Source: Siphonodentalium dalli (taxonomy: Eukaryota; Mollusca; Scaphopoda; Gadilida; Siphonodentaliidae). Taken from it: 64,000 nt of DNA. Every line of letters begins with the position of its first letter. The stretch's first letter is position 1. Location: positions 125,631,450 through 125,695,449 of the forward strand of contig CP136069.1 in NCBI GenBank assembly GCA_032622095.1, given 5' to 3'. A model generated the notes under the pieces. The model was not told where the DNA came from. It saw only the letters and a list, made by a program, of their open reading frames with translations, and made no database searches. Shown here piece after piece: positions 10,628 to 22,899 of the stretch. Made by a program: the position numbers and the translations under genes.

Positions 10628-11179
10628 TGTTTTGTTATCTGACAAAGGAGTATACACACGAACCTCCTTAATAGCAGGCTTAAGAGTTAATTTTAGTTTG
10701 GAGTCCTCGCTTTGTAGAAAATAAAACATTTACAACCTGGATCAATTAACACACCCATCATTTGCGCAGCTATTCTTCGGTCAGTTTGCTGGTCGCATGG
10801 TGAGAATCGATCGGTTCACGGAAAGAGGAGTAAAGCAATTTCGAAGTAGAGTATAGCCATGCGTCGAAATGTTCGGTTTCGTTTTAAATGAGCGTAAAGA
10901 CGCAGGTAGACGTGTTAATTTCCAGAATGCTAAAATGTGAAACTAACACGTTGTATAGTGGTGCAAACGACATGTGACGCAATCTCAGCCAATCTGAAGA
11001 GAGGAAATTGGGATGAAGGATAACAATAGGGAAATATGCAACGTTCGGGATAAAACAATTTCACACTGGACACTGCTTGGAGAATCAAACTATGAAACGG
11101 AGTGGAGGGCATGACGTGTATGTATTCCTGTTCTATTGTCGGTACATACCGGTCATGATGTTCCACCATTAGCTGTATA

Positions 11180-12020
11180 TTTGGGACATGACAATCTGCG
11201 GGATGGGATGGGATATGGGACAAAACGACAATCTGCGGGACATAATTTCAAATTGCGTGGGACGGCCGATATCTCGAGGAATGCAGGGCGTAGTGGGCTC
11301 CTGTTGGTGTCTAACGAAAGGCCCACATTCGCCCTATCCACACATATTAACCCCGCCACTGACCGGACACAAGAAGTTGCATTATTTGATCGACAACTGA
11401 CCTAACATGGGGTGGAATTTGGGATAGAATGACAATCTGCGGGACAGGATTTTCAAATTGCGTGGGACGGCCGATATCTCGAGGAATACAGGGCGTAGGG
11501 GGCTCATTTTCGTGTCTAACGAAAGGCCCACATTTGCCCTATAAAAACACATTAACCCCGCCACTGACCGGACACCGGAAGTTACATTATTCGGTCGACA
11601 ACTGACCTAACATAAAATGCCACACAATATTCGCACTAAAACAGCCATATTGTAGCTAAATACGAGTGCGCAGTATTCCACTGCGTTCTTTGATACCTAA
11701 AACTTGTTGTTTGCTAGCGTATTCATCGAGAAATCTAAATTCTAAACATTAATGTCGAACGCAGTTTTTCGTGTTTGTGGCATTTTATGTTAGGTCAGTT
11801 GTCGATCAAATAATGCAACTTCTGGTGTCCGGTCAGTAACGGGGATAATATGTGTGGATAGGGCGAATGTGGGCCTTTCGTTAGACACCAAAATGAGCCC
11901 CCCTACGCCCCGTATTCCTCGAGATATCGGCCGCCCCACGCAATTTGAAATTCTGTCCCGCAGATTGTCGTTTTGTCCCATATCCCATCCCATCCCGCAG
12001 ATTGTCATGTCCCGTATATT
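11180..12020. repeat. Foldback repeat: two direct copies and one inverted copy
   Basis: About 215 bp starting ATGACAATCTGCGGGA is repeated in tandem (11187-11405 and 11426-11615), then inverted at 11788-12012. The copies share GACGGCCGATATCTCGAGGA and AACGAAAGGCCCACATT. The inner ends CCTAACATAAAATGCCAC and its complement face each other across about 150 bp of unrelated DNA. Several 60-90-residue ORFs in this block are the same repeat read on different strands, not genes. Confidence 0.75.
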
Positions 12021-12119
12021 TTGAATGATGGGGTTTAACTTCGCTTTCAGCAGCTAACGCCATATCACGACATTGCCGGTTTTAGAGGTGGAGAAATTCC
12101 GCATACTTACGACCAACCT

Positions 12120-12330
12120 AACAGTGCTTTTCAATGGCGGATAAACTCGTAGACCATGTGCGGCAAACGACAGGCCATCGGCGAGTAACTGTCAACTCCA
12201 CCAGATAACGATTTCGATTTACAAAGTCCACGATGGAAACGTGTGGATTTGAACCCTCATCGCCAGCGCTGGAGGGCGAGACGGCTTGGAGTTGTACCCC
12301 TATCCGACTGAGCCACCGAGGCCCCCATTC
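12120..12330 (-). mobile_element. tRNA-derived SINE
   Basis: On the minus strand, TGGCTCAGTCGG (12315-12304) fits the pol III A box and GGTTCAAATCC (12255-12245) fits the B box, at a tRNA-like spacing. The head starts near 12327 with GGGGCCTCGG. It is followed by a tRNA-unrelated body to about 12120. No cloverleaf of a functional tRNA could be drawn, so a SINE is favoured over a tRNA gene. Confidence 0.7.
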
Positions 12331-12694
12331 GCTGTAGATCGAGTTGTTTTTCACGATGATGAAATGTTTAAAGGCGACACATCCAACTCGGAAAATAGTT
12401 TAATAGTTATGTTTCAAGCATGTGAACAAAAACAAATCAACACGAGGACCATATGGATGTGACATATCAAATAATGTATGGTGTAGTGAAATGTGGCATG
12501 AGTAATAATCATGCATACATATATACGTGATATATAACATACATGTATTCCCAATATTACTGAAATGATGGGCAAGCCACAAGCCCAAGCCACATGCATG
12601 TGAAAACAATATAAACTGACCGCTATAGTATGCACGTTCAACATATTAAATATACTAAATTAGCAATGCAATTTATTCAAACATAATAATCACG
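12331..12694. other. No gene seen
   Basis: AT-rich DNA between the SINE and a LINE 3' fragment. It has only short ORFs without recognisable content. Confidence 0.4.
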
Positions 12695-13146
12695 CAGCTT
12701 GAAAAAGTACAAAGCAGAGCAACCAAGCTAATTCCAACCCTAAAACATTTACCATACGAAGACAGACTAATTGAAAAACTAAAGATTCCTATCCTGCAGC
12801 ACATACGACATAGAGGAGATATGATAGAATGCTACAAAATGTTAAACAAATACGACAAGGAAGTAGCAAATAGATTGTCACGGAACGCCGAATCTAAAAC
12901 AAGAGGTCATGATTTTAAACTCTATACTCAGACGGGTCAGCAAGAGATACTAGGAAGAATACTTGTAGTCGGCGAGTAGTATAGCTCTGGAATCGCCCGA
13001 CAGAAGAGGTCGTCAATGCTGAAACGCTAAACCAATTCAAGAACCAACTTTACGAGCTAGGGATGATAAGTTCTCAGCCGAGTCGGGCGTTTGCTAGGAT
13101 AAACATATATGGCCTGGATTTGGTTAGCCAGTCGATGAAGACGTGA
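12695..13146 (+). pseudogene. CR1/jockey-type LINE, C-terminal RT tail
   Basis: The frame from 12695 has no start codon but reads LEKVQSRATKLIPTLKHL, YEDRLIEKLKIPIL and RHRGDMIECYKMLN, then TRGHDFKL. This is the characteristic region after the RT palm and thumb in CR1/jockey-type LINEs. After a frameshift near 12960 it continues SRRVV, a stop codon in the expected position of S/N, LWNRPTEEVVNAETLNQFKN, to TGA at 13144-13146. Only the last 150 or so residues survive. One frameshift and one internal stop make it a dead 5'-truncated copy. Confidence 0.85.
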
Positions 13147-13263
13147 ATATTGTGGCACCAACCAGCGTCCACTAACAGCATATACGACATAAGGTAATGC
13201 AACGAAATGACGCATTATATTATATAGATATCATCATCGGCCATGTTTATTTAACGAAATTCG

Positions 13264-13700
13264 GGGGGAAATAATGGCAACCATCCAGTGGTCACCCAAA
13301 CCAGAGGTCCGCCAGAAGAACCATACGAATTTTGGGATCAATTGGATGAAAAATGTTGGCTGTTGGGCATGCCAAAGTATTTATTGATGCAAAGATTAAA
13401 ATCCAACATGGCTGCTAGCGTCCATGTTATTGAACTTATTTTGTTACAAATCGATGGCTCCCATCTAGAGGTCACCTCGAAGTTCCGTATGAAGTTTAGT
13501 GATGATCGGATGAGGGGTGTTGTCGAAGGATTTAGTCATACAAAGAGTAAAATACAAGAGTGTGTGTATTTCAATGAACTATTTGATGGCTCCCACCCAT
13601 CTAATGGTGACACAGCAAATCGATATCAAGTTTAGTAATGATCGGATGAGGGTGTCGTTTGTAGGGTGTGCCAAAAGAGTCATGCAAAGAGTAATATCGC
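13264..13700. repeat. Imperfect tandem repeat, about 132-136-bp spacing
   Basis: GATGGCTCCCA recurs at 13453 and 13585, and ATGATCGGATGAGG recurs at about 13502 and 13638. A more diverged unit starts near 13273. An ORF of 115 residues crosses the units, but its repetitive content and lack of any known domain suggest it is not a gene. Confidence 0.55.
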
Positions 13701-14055
13701 AAGCGGCGCGCTTGAAAGGGTTTCCACTTGCAATACTGGCGCGCTTAATATACCAATTATTGCGACTGGTGCTGTAACTATGTCTATAAATGTCAACGTT
13801 TTGTTTCGAACAGAAACGCATATAGGCCACGTTTTGTTTACTGCATTTGCGTTCCCAGCATGCTCAGCGACAAAGTGCACACGGTATAATATAAACACGA
13901 GCCATGCACGTCAAGGGGCGTTGTTCTTTTCTCAGTCGAGGACTATTTTTATACAGAAAATATTCTTACGTGTCTCATTTATCGAGGTTTATCGGAATTG
14001 TTCATCGGTATGAAAGTAGTTCATCCTTGTATATTTCAAAACTGTGATTTAAGTC
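13701..14055. other. No gene seen
   Basis: Overlapping short ORFs on both strands without recognisable domains. Nothing else stands out before the MITE. Confidence 0.4.
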
Positions 14056-14558
14056 AGTTAAAGGTACGGTTGGCCTTGGCGGTGGGTATCCTGTGAAAAT
14101 ATTTCCACCCGTCAAAAACCGCCACAAAGAGAAAGAACATCAAAATGTAGACAGACTTTGTCCTATACAAATAAGAAATATCGCATAAACAGTATGTTAT
14201 TGTCAAATGTTTGACCATTGTTATGTAAACAAAAGCATAAAAAGTTACTTTTCTGGTGTTTGTTTATATTATGATAGTAAACATAAAGAGCGTTCTTTGT
14301 TGGTGAATTCCTGATATGGAACTAATAAAGAGCGTTTATGCCATTTGTGTGTGATTAGCCAGTAGCATTGTGCTGTCTTCTGTAACACAATCAGGCTCTT
14401 GCTTAGGTAAAATATAGTAGGTCTTTATGAAAACATGCTGTTTACGTGATGGTCATGGTATATATGAACGAAACTGTATGCGTTTTATTGTTTTTCTGTT
14501 TACGGTGATTAGAACAAATATGAATATTTTCGACAACTAAGGCCTCACGTGCCTTTAA
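14056..14558 (+). mobile_element. TTAA-flanked MITE, family 1 (full copy)
   Basis: Starts TTAAAGGTACGGTTGGCC and ends GGCCTCACGTGCCTTTAA. The ends are imperfect terminal inverted repeats, 15 of 20 bases matching, with TTAA at both borders. A second full copy lies at 59628-60130 and a truncated inverted one at 31078-31440. Two copies of ATAAAGAGCGTT sit inside (14283-14294 and 14325-14336). TTAA duplication is typical of piggyBac and a few other superfamilies. The element has no coding capacity. Confidence 0.8.
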
Positions 14559-14639
14559 GGGACTTCCGACTGGACGTTTACAGTCTCCGTGCATTAACCC
14601 TGGCATAATACATGCCCCATATATATATATATAAGTATT

Positions 14640-14990
14640 ATTGGAGGTGGGGTAAATTTTTATTCTGGAGACCCGTGGAACTCACGCGAAAATGGTCCCT
14701 GTTAGAATTGCATAGAGATGCATAATCCGAATTAATTACTATTTATTTTGCTTCGGGTGTAAAAAAATATCTGATTCGAGTCGAGGAACCCACCCGTCAA
14801 AGCTCAGAGTGATCAGATATCGATTTTTTAAATTTGTTATTTCCCGAGATATGCAATTTTGGCGGCCTTGCAAATATTAGTCAAGCCGACGGTCTCGGTC
14901 CAAATTGCGGATGAAGATAGATAACTCTAAAAAAAATCAAGTGGCTTTGGTATTAGATATTTGACAATGCGGCCAAATTTAGTTGAAAAA
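14640..14990 (+). mobile_element. Diverged copy of MITE family 2 (internal part)
   Basis: GATTCGAGTCGAGGAACCC, followed by AGCTCAGAGTGATCAGATAT, matches the elements at 30411-30765 and 32853-33284. The terminal repeats are no longer recognisable, so borders are approximate. Confidence 0.55.
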
Positions 14991-16269
14991 AATGTTGATA
15001 AATAATACTTTTGGGCAATGTTATACTATAGTTGACTGTGGTTAGCATTAGTTTTGGGAAACTATATTTAAAAAAAAATGTTGACAATCGTGACAGTAGT
15101 AATTCTTGAATAGACAAGGTGATAATAGGTGCAATTAAACCACAGTCGCCATATTTTCTATTGTTCTCCCTTGCACAACATCCAGCCGATTACTCACTGG
15201 TAACAATATAACTGTGTATTATTTTAACAATAACTGGGAAATATTAAAATATTCCCCGGGTATTGTCATAACAATCACAAGTCATTGTTTAGTATGCTCT
15301 CCACTTGCTGACACACCGGAAGGTCAAATTGTCGTGACTAATCAATAACATGAGAAACTGAACAGTGTTCGGTGATTACAATGCAGACTCCACTGTGTCG
15401 CCATAATCCGGTAATACATTGTGGTCCGATTCACTATTCCGAACGTTAAAGTCCTCTTCCAAACCTATAATACGTCAGAAAGTATATCTTGTGTCGAAAT
15501 TCCGACAAACGAAACAGGATCCTCGTCTGATGACGATTCCACTCTATACGTTGACTGGGTCAGAGTACTTCTAAATTCATCATCTGAGTCCATGTTGGTT
15601 GTGTGTATATCTTAGAATACCACCACTTTGTGGGTGCATTTATTCTCGTGAACACAAAATAGGTAGCGCGCGTTAATTAGTTAACACATTTAAGGTGAAC
15701 TAAGGTAGCTGGTGATGAGTGAGACAATAGTCATATATGCATTATATTATCAGGATCAACTCATGAGTTGTTGGTTAATCGCAAAACTTAATCAGCGTGT
15801 GATATATCGCTCACGGACACACCGAAATCGACCAGCTTTCAAACAGGGGCGGTTGTTCCTTTGAACTCCCAAAACATGTCAGAAGAAACCAGGGACATAG
15901 ATAGACACAAATTATATGGGATGTCCATATTCGTCCTGTATTCACCATATAGTCCTATATTCACGACCATTTTATAATTCAAACACGGTAAGTATACAAT
16001 GGTCCATAACAATCAAATGAATAATAAACTTGATATCTCAATCGCCACTCATCAAATAACTGGACTGTCAACGCGGCTCAGTGAATTCCAGTTCAAATTA
16101 GCGATAATTTGGATTTGTGACAATGCCTTGGCAAGCGAAGTCGGTGCAGCGAGGACGCACACTATCAGGCCAAGCAAATTAAATGTTTGTTGTAGCTGGA
16201 AGGTGTCCATGCTGTTAACACATATGCACTGGTGTCAATTAGACTTCCACCCATCTGTTATCTGAGATC
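14991..16269. other. No gene seen
   Basis: About 1.3 kb of AT-rich DNA. An ORF of 64 residues at 15421-15615 and one of 88 residues at 15999-16265 show no domain, and their composition matches the surroundings. The LINE remnant begins at the right edge. Confidence 0.45.
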
Positions 16270-17670
16270 TAACATCAAGGGGCTTATACATAAACTCTCG
16301 AAAATGGGTATCAATGGCAAGGCATATAACTTGATTAAATCATATTTACACAATCCAGACAACAGAGAGTCCTAATTGACAATGCTAGCTCCGATTGGCA
16401 TGATGTTTCAGCAGGCGTACCACAGGGATTTATCTTAGGTCCACTCCTATTTCTTGTATACATTTATGATAGAACTGAAAATATTATATGTAATATACGA
16501 CTTTTTGCAGACGATACTTCAATATATTTATGTGTTGAAAATCCAACGTTAGCTGCAGAAATCATGAACAATGACATTCAAACTATTGTGAACTGGTCAA
16601 AAATGTGGTTAGTAAAATTTAATCCTTTAAAAACGGAAGCGTTAATAGTATCAAGGATGAATTCTGCTATTGTTCACCCACCATTAATTATGGCGGCATC
16701 GCAAGTTACAGAGGTAAGTTCTCATAAACATCTAGGTGTCTCTTTCGATAACAACGGATCCTGGGAAACTCATATACAAACGATAACCGAAAAGACCTGA
16801 AAAAGAGTAAATCATATTCGGAGACATAAATTCCGACTGAGCAGGACAACACTTGAAAAATCCTATTTCTCATACGTAAGGCCGATACTCGAATATGCGT
16901 CACCTGTTTGGAATAATATACCAATTTATAAGAGTGAAAAAATTGAAGATATTCAATATGAGATGGCGAGGATTGTTACTGGGGCTACCAGAAGTGTCAG
17001 TGATAAAAACTTATTATTTGAAACTGGTTGGGAAACCCTTTCATCCAGGAGACATACTCAACAAATGATATTATTTTACAAGATGCATAGAAACCAGGCC
17101 CCATCTTATCTTTCAATCATGATCCCACCCGATTCGACATCTTCTGGATATAATCACAGACGCGTAAGTATTCACCCTCCAAATAGTAACAGAAATAAAT
17201 ATATGGATACGTTCTTACCGTCAGCAATACGCGCATGGAATAATATACCTGTCTCAATAAAAGCATCATCAACCGTGGAAGAATTCAAGCGTCTTCTGAA
17301 GGTCGGTCATACTAATTTAGCTAAGTTTTATTATCATAGTCACTCTCGTAGAGGCCAAGTATATCACACAAGAATGAGACTGGGGTGCAGCCATCTGAAC
17401 AAAGATCTTGTTGTAAATTACGTAAGAGATTCCCCATTTTGCCCTTGTGGAGAATTTGTAGTTGAATCCGCGTACCACTTTCTTTTGCAATGTCCCCAAT
17501 ATAGTCAAATTATAGCTGATATGATAGCCGCTCTGCCATTTTCGCCAGCAGATGTGAACATTGATGTCCTATTATATGGGTCTAATGAGATGTCCGATGA
17601 AACAAATTCTATAATATTTGAAGCTGTACAACTGTTTATTATCCAAAGTCGACGTTTAGATAATGTGTGA
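16270..17670 (+). pseudogene. LINE reverse transcriptase, C-terminal two-thirds, with two lesions
   Basis: Reads GLIHKLSKMGINGKAYNLIK from about 16280. After a frameshift near 16370 it continues DVSAGVPQGFILGPLLFLVY (RT motif B region) and RLFADDTSIYL at 16500-16530, the catalytic YADD-type box. The same frame runs on to 17670, broken only by TGA at 16798-16800. The tail has the usual post-RT segment (LEYASPVWNN, QYEMARIVTGATRS) and a terminal Cys/His cluster with CPCGE and HFLLQC, found in many animal LINE ORF2 proteins. Motif A and all upstream parts are missing, so the copy is 5'-truncated. Clade assignment (jockey/CR1 group) is tentative. Confidence 0.9.
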
Positions 17671-18390
17671 GCTCCGTGCGCAGGGGGTCGTGTATGTGAA
17701 CATGAGGTGCATAACTTGTATGTATAAATATGTAAGTCGCGTTTCTGCACATTGTGTTCGGGCATATCCGGCTGTCTGCCCACCGAGTGCATGCTCAACC
17801 GTGCTGACCTTGGCATATTAATGGACTTACTACTGATTGTACTTACATGTACTAATTGTATCTAGATTATATTGATACGCACTACAAGTATAACAATTAT
17901 CCTAATATATACTTATTTTCATGCATCATCTCTCCTGGGTGCCGAGACGTATTTGGGGTCTAATTCCGTTTCTATATTGGACAACACACCATGATTTAAC
18001 GCCATAATGTAAAATTTAGATTATGACTGAGGGATTATTGTATACAGCATTTATCACACTTCTTTTCCACCTACTTTATTATCTTTCTTGTCTATTTCAT
18101 AATCTCCTCCCTTCTATCACTCCTCCATCTTTCTGATCCCTGCACTCACTTAACTAACTTCCCAACATTTATTTGAAAACACAGAACAATATTCAAATTC
18201 CCGTCCTTTTTACCCTGTAGCTGTCTGTATTGACACTCGAGGTAACATTTTTGGAGGAATTTTTTTTTATAAAAGCCATAGGCTCATGGCTTGTTATCTA
18301 ATCCTCATTTGAACTATGTTTTTTTTCTCAATATGTATAATTGTCAATGTGATGTTCTGTTCTTTTGTTCAAATAAATATTGTTTACACT
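17671..18390 (+). mobile_element. 3' UTR of the preceding LINE
   Basis: Non-coding DNA directly after the LINE stop codon. It contains AAAAGCCATAGGCTCATGGC and TTGTTATCTAATCCTCAT, and ends in an AATAAATATTG region. The same blocks appear in reverse at 20325-20530, which shows that they belong to the repeat rather than to unique DNA. The 3' border is approximate. Confidence 0.65.
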
Positions 18391-19780
18391 AACATCACGT
18401 GAGTCAGAAATATTGTGTTTATTGGTTTATACATGCACAGCCAAGTAGGACATATCGCAGTATTGAACAGTGCTCATGGGGCGGGACGGGGGTCGATTGA
18501 CTCATTTTTAACGACGATTTCAATCCCAAATCACCGGATCCCTATTTAAAGTGGCAACTGAATTTGCGGTACAAATCTTTATTTGTCTGACAGACTCGGA
18601 ACTTGTTTAATGGTCATGTTCACATTTTTCGTTAAATTTTGTATTGACTTTTAGTTAAATATATCATACATTGTAATATCATTCACAAATTTCTAAGTAA
18701 AATTATAGCGATTTTTTTTAATTCTTCTTTAAATACTGAGGTTTAAGATATATATTCCCCTCGCTGTCGGGCATTCGTCCAAATAAACACCTCGGCTTCG
18801 CCTGGGAATTATTTTTCCGAATTCCCGACAGCTCGGGGAATATCCTATACGTAGTTGTCGTGGACTGAAAATCTCTGAACCAAATGAACAGTTGTATCAA
18901 GTGTCGGGCACAGGCACTTTGTAGAAAATAGTGTTTACATAATATGTATATATAAGACAAGGCTAGACAATGTTCGGTTTCCGATTTCCTAAATTCGTTG
19001 CATTTCTGACTCACCGAACCGATTATGGCCGCGTAAACGGCATTGTCGCTTGTTTTTCTTCTTTCAAAAGTGAATAAAAACCTCCTTACACTGTCAAATG
19101 GAGTGGAATGTCTAAAAACAACTTTTGTATACTTTGAAGTGAGAAAATTGCTTCAAATCAAATCACTAACATGCACTCCACGGTTGGTGATTATCGGAAT
19201 ACGATATGGGAACACTCCGACGTACGTACTCAGATTTCACCAATTTTCGTATCTTGCTTGCCTGTACCAAGTTTCACGGGAAAAAGACCAATTTGATTCT
19301 ATTTGTCGTTATATATATTTATTACCCCATTTGTTATTCCTTTTCATAAAAATAAAATAAAACAAGCCGAAAATGATATGTTTAAAATGTCTTAAGCATG
19401 ATATTGGCGATAAGTTGTTATCAGAGTACGTTATACTTGTGATAGTTACGTTACGCACACGGTATTAGCAAATGTGACTCTTTCACATTGGTCGATATAC
19501 ACAATATTTTTTTTCGGACCGTCTTTTCATAAACAAAGCCACGTGAATATCGACCAATCGGAAAGAGGGCATTATGTTGCCACGATTAATGGTGAATCGT
19601 CCCATGTTTGTGCTTAGATTAGAAAGATTTCTAACAATAGCACGTATAAAACAGGTTTATATCGGCATTCTACAGCACTCTACATGGTAAGGAGGGTTTA
19701 TATCACTTTTGGAAGTAGCAATATATGCGACAATACCGTTTATCCGACCAAAATCGGTGCAGTGAGTCAGAAAATCAACG
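18391..19780. other. No gene seen
   Basis: About 1.4 kb without recognised elements. ORFs of 98 and 105 residues (18718-19014 minus, 19043-19360 plus) show no domain. Confidence 0.4.
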
Positions 19781-20314
19781 TTGACGGCGTTCGGCGCTAT
19801 TCCGTACCGAATTAGTGCATTCCCCTGTGGTATGTATAAGGATATATTTCAATATGTGTTTGCCACAAGTTCCCCGTGTTGTCGGGTGCAACGAGCCAAC
19901 GACTTACTGGGGCAGGTAGCGAGCGATAATCGTGTCCACACTGACACGATCAGTTCAGTTGTGGTGCACTTAGGGACCAACGGCATTATTCACACACGCG
20001 CGAAGGCTACCATAATGATTAGTGTCACAGGCGAGGCTTTGCCGCAGATACGGAAACTATTTCCAAACGCTGAACTGAGCTTATGCAGTGTGCCTCCCAG
20101 AAAAGGGAAAAGCGCCCGAGTTCAAGATCACAACAGTGTCGTTATACTAGTCAATGAATACATTGAATACATTTGCGGAAAGAAACCAAATTTGAAATTT
20201 GTTGACAGTTCTGCTGTATTTTGGGATGGTGACGGTGTAGCGAAGGCACTGTTCGACGAAAATGACAGAAACGGTCTTGGTGTAAACAATATTAATTTCG
20301 AACAAAACATGTAA
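19781..20314 (+). pseudogene. LINE ORF1 fragment with SGNH/GDSL esterase domain
   Basis: A 177-residue frame resembles the esterase (SGNH hydrolase) domain carried by ORF1 of CR1/L2-like LINEs. SSVVVHLGTNGI gives the block with the oxyanion Gly and Asn. RKLFPNAELSLCSVPPRKGK follows, then KFVDSSAVFWDGDGVAKALF and DRNGLGVNN. In active relatives the last block usually reads D..GLHVN, with the catalytic His; here that His is replaced by Gly. The N-terminal block with the nucleophilic Ser is not evident in frame. The copy is therefore a catalytically dead fragment. A free-standing host esterase is unlikely. Confidence 0.7.
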
Positions 20315-20324
20315 TACATACAAA

Positions 20325-20530
20325 CAATTTGACATAAATAATAATAGAGTTCAAAACGTGGATTAGATAACAAGCCCAAAGGCTTTTATCAAGTATTTTC
20401 CCCGGAGAAGGAAAGTTTACCCTTGGTATCAGAATAGATACCATATAGGGTAAGTTTAGAAGACGGGGAAAACATGTTAGATCCGAAAAATATTGTTCAA
20501 GGAGGGGTATAGAGGGATCGAGTGCAGGAA
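20325..20530 (-). mobile_element. Antisense LINE 3' UTR fragment
   Basis: GATTAGATAACAAGCC at about 20362 and neighbouring blocks, including the region around GATCGAGTGCAGGAAGGA, are the reverse complement of parts of 18120-18370. This is a second, inverted copy of the same LINE tail, lying head-on against the esterase fragment. Confidence 0.65.
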
Positions 20531-20720
20531 GGAAGAACGTTTGTCAAGTTAACTGGTATTGCATTCCGTGCATCAGCCAACACGAAAGATGGGAGTGACG
20601 CGACTTCAATAATGATTATCTCTATTTTGATATGCCGTGAGGTGGAGTCTAAATTTTCATACATGAGATCATTTGATAAACATTAAATTATACTGCAAGT
20701 GTTATCAAGTTGTATAAAGT

Positions 20721-20935
20721 GGTTAACCAAGCATGGGTCCCCAAAGAAACCCATCTCGGTGATTTCCGGAAATCCAAACTTGGCCCACCCCCTGAGGATC
20801 ATGTGTGCATATATGTTTAAACACGAAGGGGGGGGGGGTAACTAAGTAAGGGTCCCTAGAGAAACCCATATCGGCGTTTTCCCGGAAATCCAAACTCAGC
20901 CGACCCCCTGAGAATCATGGGTGCACTCATTAAGT
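20721..20935. repeat. Two-unit tandem repeat with a G run between
   Basis: Two units of about 100 bp each contain GAAACCCAT, GGAAATCCAAACT and GACCCCCTGAG-type blocks. They are separated by AAGGGGGGGGGGGTAAC. The surrounding 20531-21289 shows no gene. Confidence 0.65.
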
Positions 20936-21289
20936 TTCATTCTATAAAAGGGCATAAATGAATCACCTCTGTGCGTCAATATATGACCACGGCATAACAA
21001 AAAGAAACAATAAAACTTTGTAAAAGTACCGTATATATTTTAGTTACACAACTTTGATATTTATAACATATATTATTTATTTAAGAAACGGTCTTCATTT
21101 CAGCCCCGATGACCGTTATAAGTTGAGTGTAGCTTTAGTGGAAGCTTCGAATGCATCGAAGGGTGGGCGACAGGAAACACCATTCCCTGCCCAAAACAAG
21201 GCACACAGAACTGGGACATGAACTGCATGTACTGACAATGTCATTGTGGTCAAAATGTTAATAACGCTGTAGCTCATGCATGTATCTGT

Positions 21290-21840
21290 GAATGAACGTG
21301 GTGGTGATGATGACGATGGTGGTGACAATTGTGATGGTGCCGACGATGATGATGATGATGATGCTGCTGGTAATGACGACGATAATGATGATGATGATGA
21401 CAATAACGATGACGATCATAATGGTGATGACGCTGAAGACAGTGAAGCCGATGATGATGACAATGATGATGATGATCGTGGTTATGACAACGATGATGAT
21501 GATGATGATGATGATGATGACAATAGTGATGAAGATGATATTGATGATTGTGAGGACGACGGTTAAGCTGATGGCATTACTAATATTGATGATGATGGGT
21601 CGATAATGAAAATTGTGATAACGCTGGTAACAATGCTGATAATGATGATGATAATGATAATGATGGCGGTGATGATGATGATGATGATGAGGAAGATGAT
21701 GGTGTTGATGATGATAATGATAGTGTTGATGCTGATGAGGATGGAAGCGTTGACGTCGATAATGATGACGGTGATGGTCATGGTCATGATGATGATGGTG
21801 GTGCACATGGTGATATTTATGAAGATGATGGAAATGATAA
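21290..21840. repeat. GAT/ATG trinucleotide microsatellite, 550 bp
   Basis: Almost pure GAT-type triplets. The frame that ends by entering the LINE endonuclease reads as an Asp-rich stretch (DGNDNDSQHPGG just before KILSLNVCGL). The array may therefore lie within, or have expanded inside, the N-terminal part of the LINE ORF. The poly-Asp, poly-Met and His-rich ORFs seen on both strands are products of the triplet array. Confidence 0.85.
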
Positions 21841-21859
21841 TGATTCTCAACACCCTGGT

Positions 21860-22899
21860 GGTTTAAAAATATTATCTCTTAATGTTTGTGGCCTGTATCA
21901 AAGCCTGAACTATCCCGAATTCCAATCGTTATTAGATCAGTACGCCGTGATTTGTCTTTGTGAAACGAAAACATACATGGAGGACGATATATATGTACCG
22001 GGTTTCGAAATTATATCCATGAGGAGCAGACTTATAGAGGTGAAAGTAATCGGTCAGGTGGAATATTAATAGACGTAAACGTTCGAAACATTTGGTAGTC
22101 AAACAAATTAATCTTAGTTCAGAACATGTGACTTGGGCAACAATATCAGTTTTACCACAACAAATCCGCTGTCAAAACTTATACATAGGGGCGGTCTATG
22201 TACCACCACAAACACTAGATACGCAGATAATCAATGGTCCGATAATGTATTACAGGATATTCTTACCATCAGAGGATCGGATCAAGAGGTTCTACTATTG
22301 GGCGATTTTAATGCAAGGACGAGCACACTGAACGACATTACTGATGAAGATAAACGGACAGGCATTGACTATCTTGACAATTATACATGTGTACCTGACA
22401 ATTTTGATGAGCCCATTTCAGTTATTCAAATTCCACAAATATTTTCAAAAGATAAAGGGAAACCAAACTCGTTGGATACCGATTTATCGACTTGTGCAAG
22501 GGTGGTAGGATTAATATCGTGAATGGAAGACTAGGTAACGATCGCGGAATAGGAAAGTGCATAATTATGTTGAGAAGTACGTTAGTGTTGTTGATTATGC
22601 AATTGAGACTAGAATGCTATTCCCACTGGTTACCAATTTTGATATGCTCGATTTTTCAAACTTTTTTTCAGACGAGCACAGTGGTCTGAACAGTACGCTT
22701 GATTGATCTTATAGCGACCAGACTTATGCTCAACCGACTAATGGGGCCCCTTGAGGGCGCAACAAAAATAGTAACTATATCGCCGTGGTGCAAGAAGCTA
22801 TACCTGAACTGAATGATTTGTTTAATTCTGTTAACTTAACTCTGTGAATTCGTCCCAAGATATTGACTTATTGACCAGGGGAGTGTCCGATGTTTTAGC
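21860..22899 (+). pseudogene. LINE endonuclease domain and linker, frameshifted
   Basis: KILSLNVCGLYQSLNYPEFQ, then VICLCETKTY, is the start of an apurinic-type endonuclease (EEP) domain with the family's N and E positions. After frameshifts, RSGGILIDVN and LYIGAVYVPPQ follow, and EVLLLGDFNARTS at 22286-22325 supplies the catalytic GDFN block. The linker DIDLLTRGVSDVLA runs to 22899, where a DNA transposon begins. The same ORF resumes at 25998. At least two frameshifts and several stops show the copy is dead. Confidence 0.85.

Noticed and set aside
12245..12327. Functional tRNA gene on the minus strand
   Set aside because: Pol III boxes are good, but acceptor and anticodon stems cannot be drawn, and a non-tRNA body follows. 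A SINE head explains it better.
16564..17670. Active LINE
   Set aside because: A frameshift near 16370, the in-frame TGA at 16798 and loss of the endonuclease and RT motif A exclude function.
21276..21866. Poly-Asp, poly-Met and His-rich ORFs of up to 182 residues
   Set aside because: A GAT triplet array is open in several frames on both strands, so length alone is no evidence of a gene. Only the continuation into the LINE endonuclease is meaningful.
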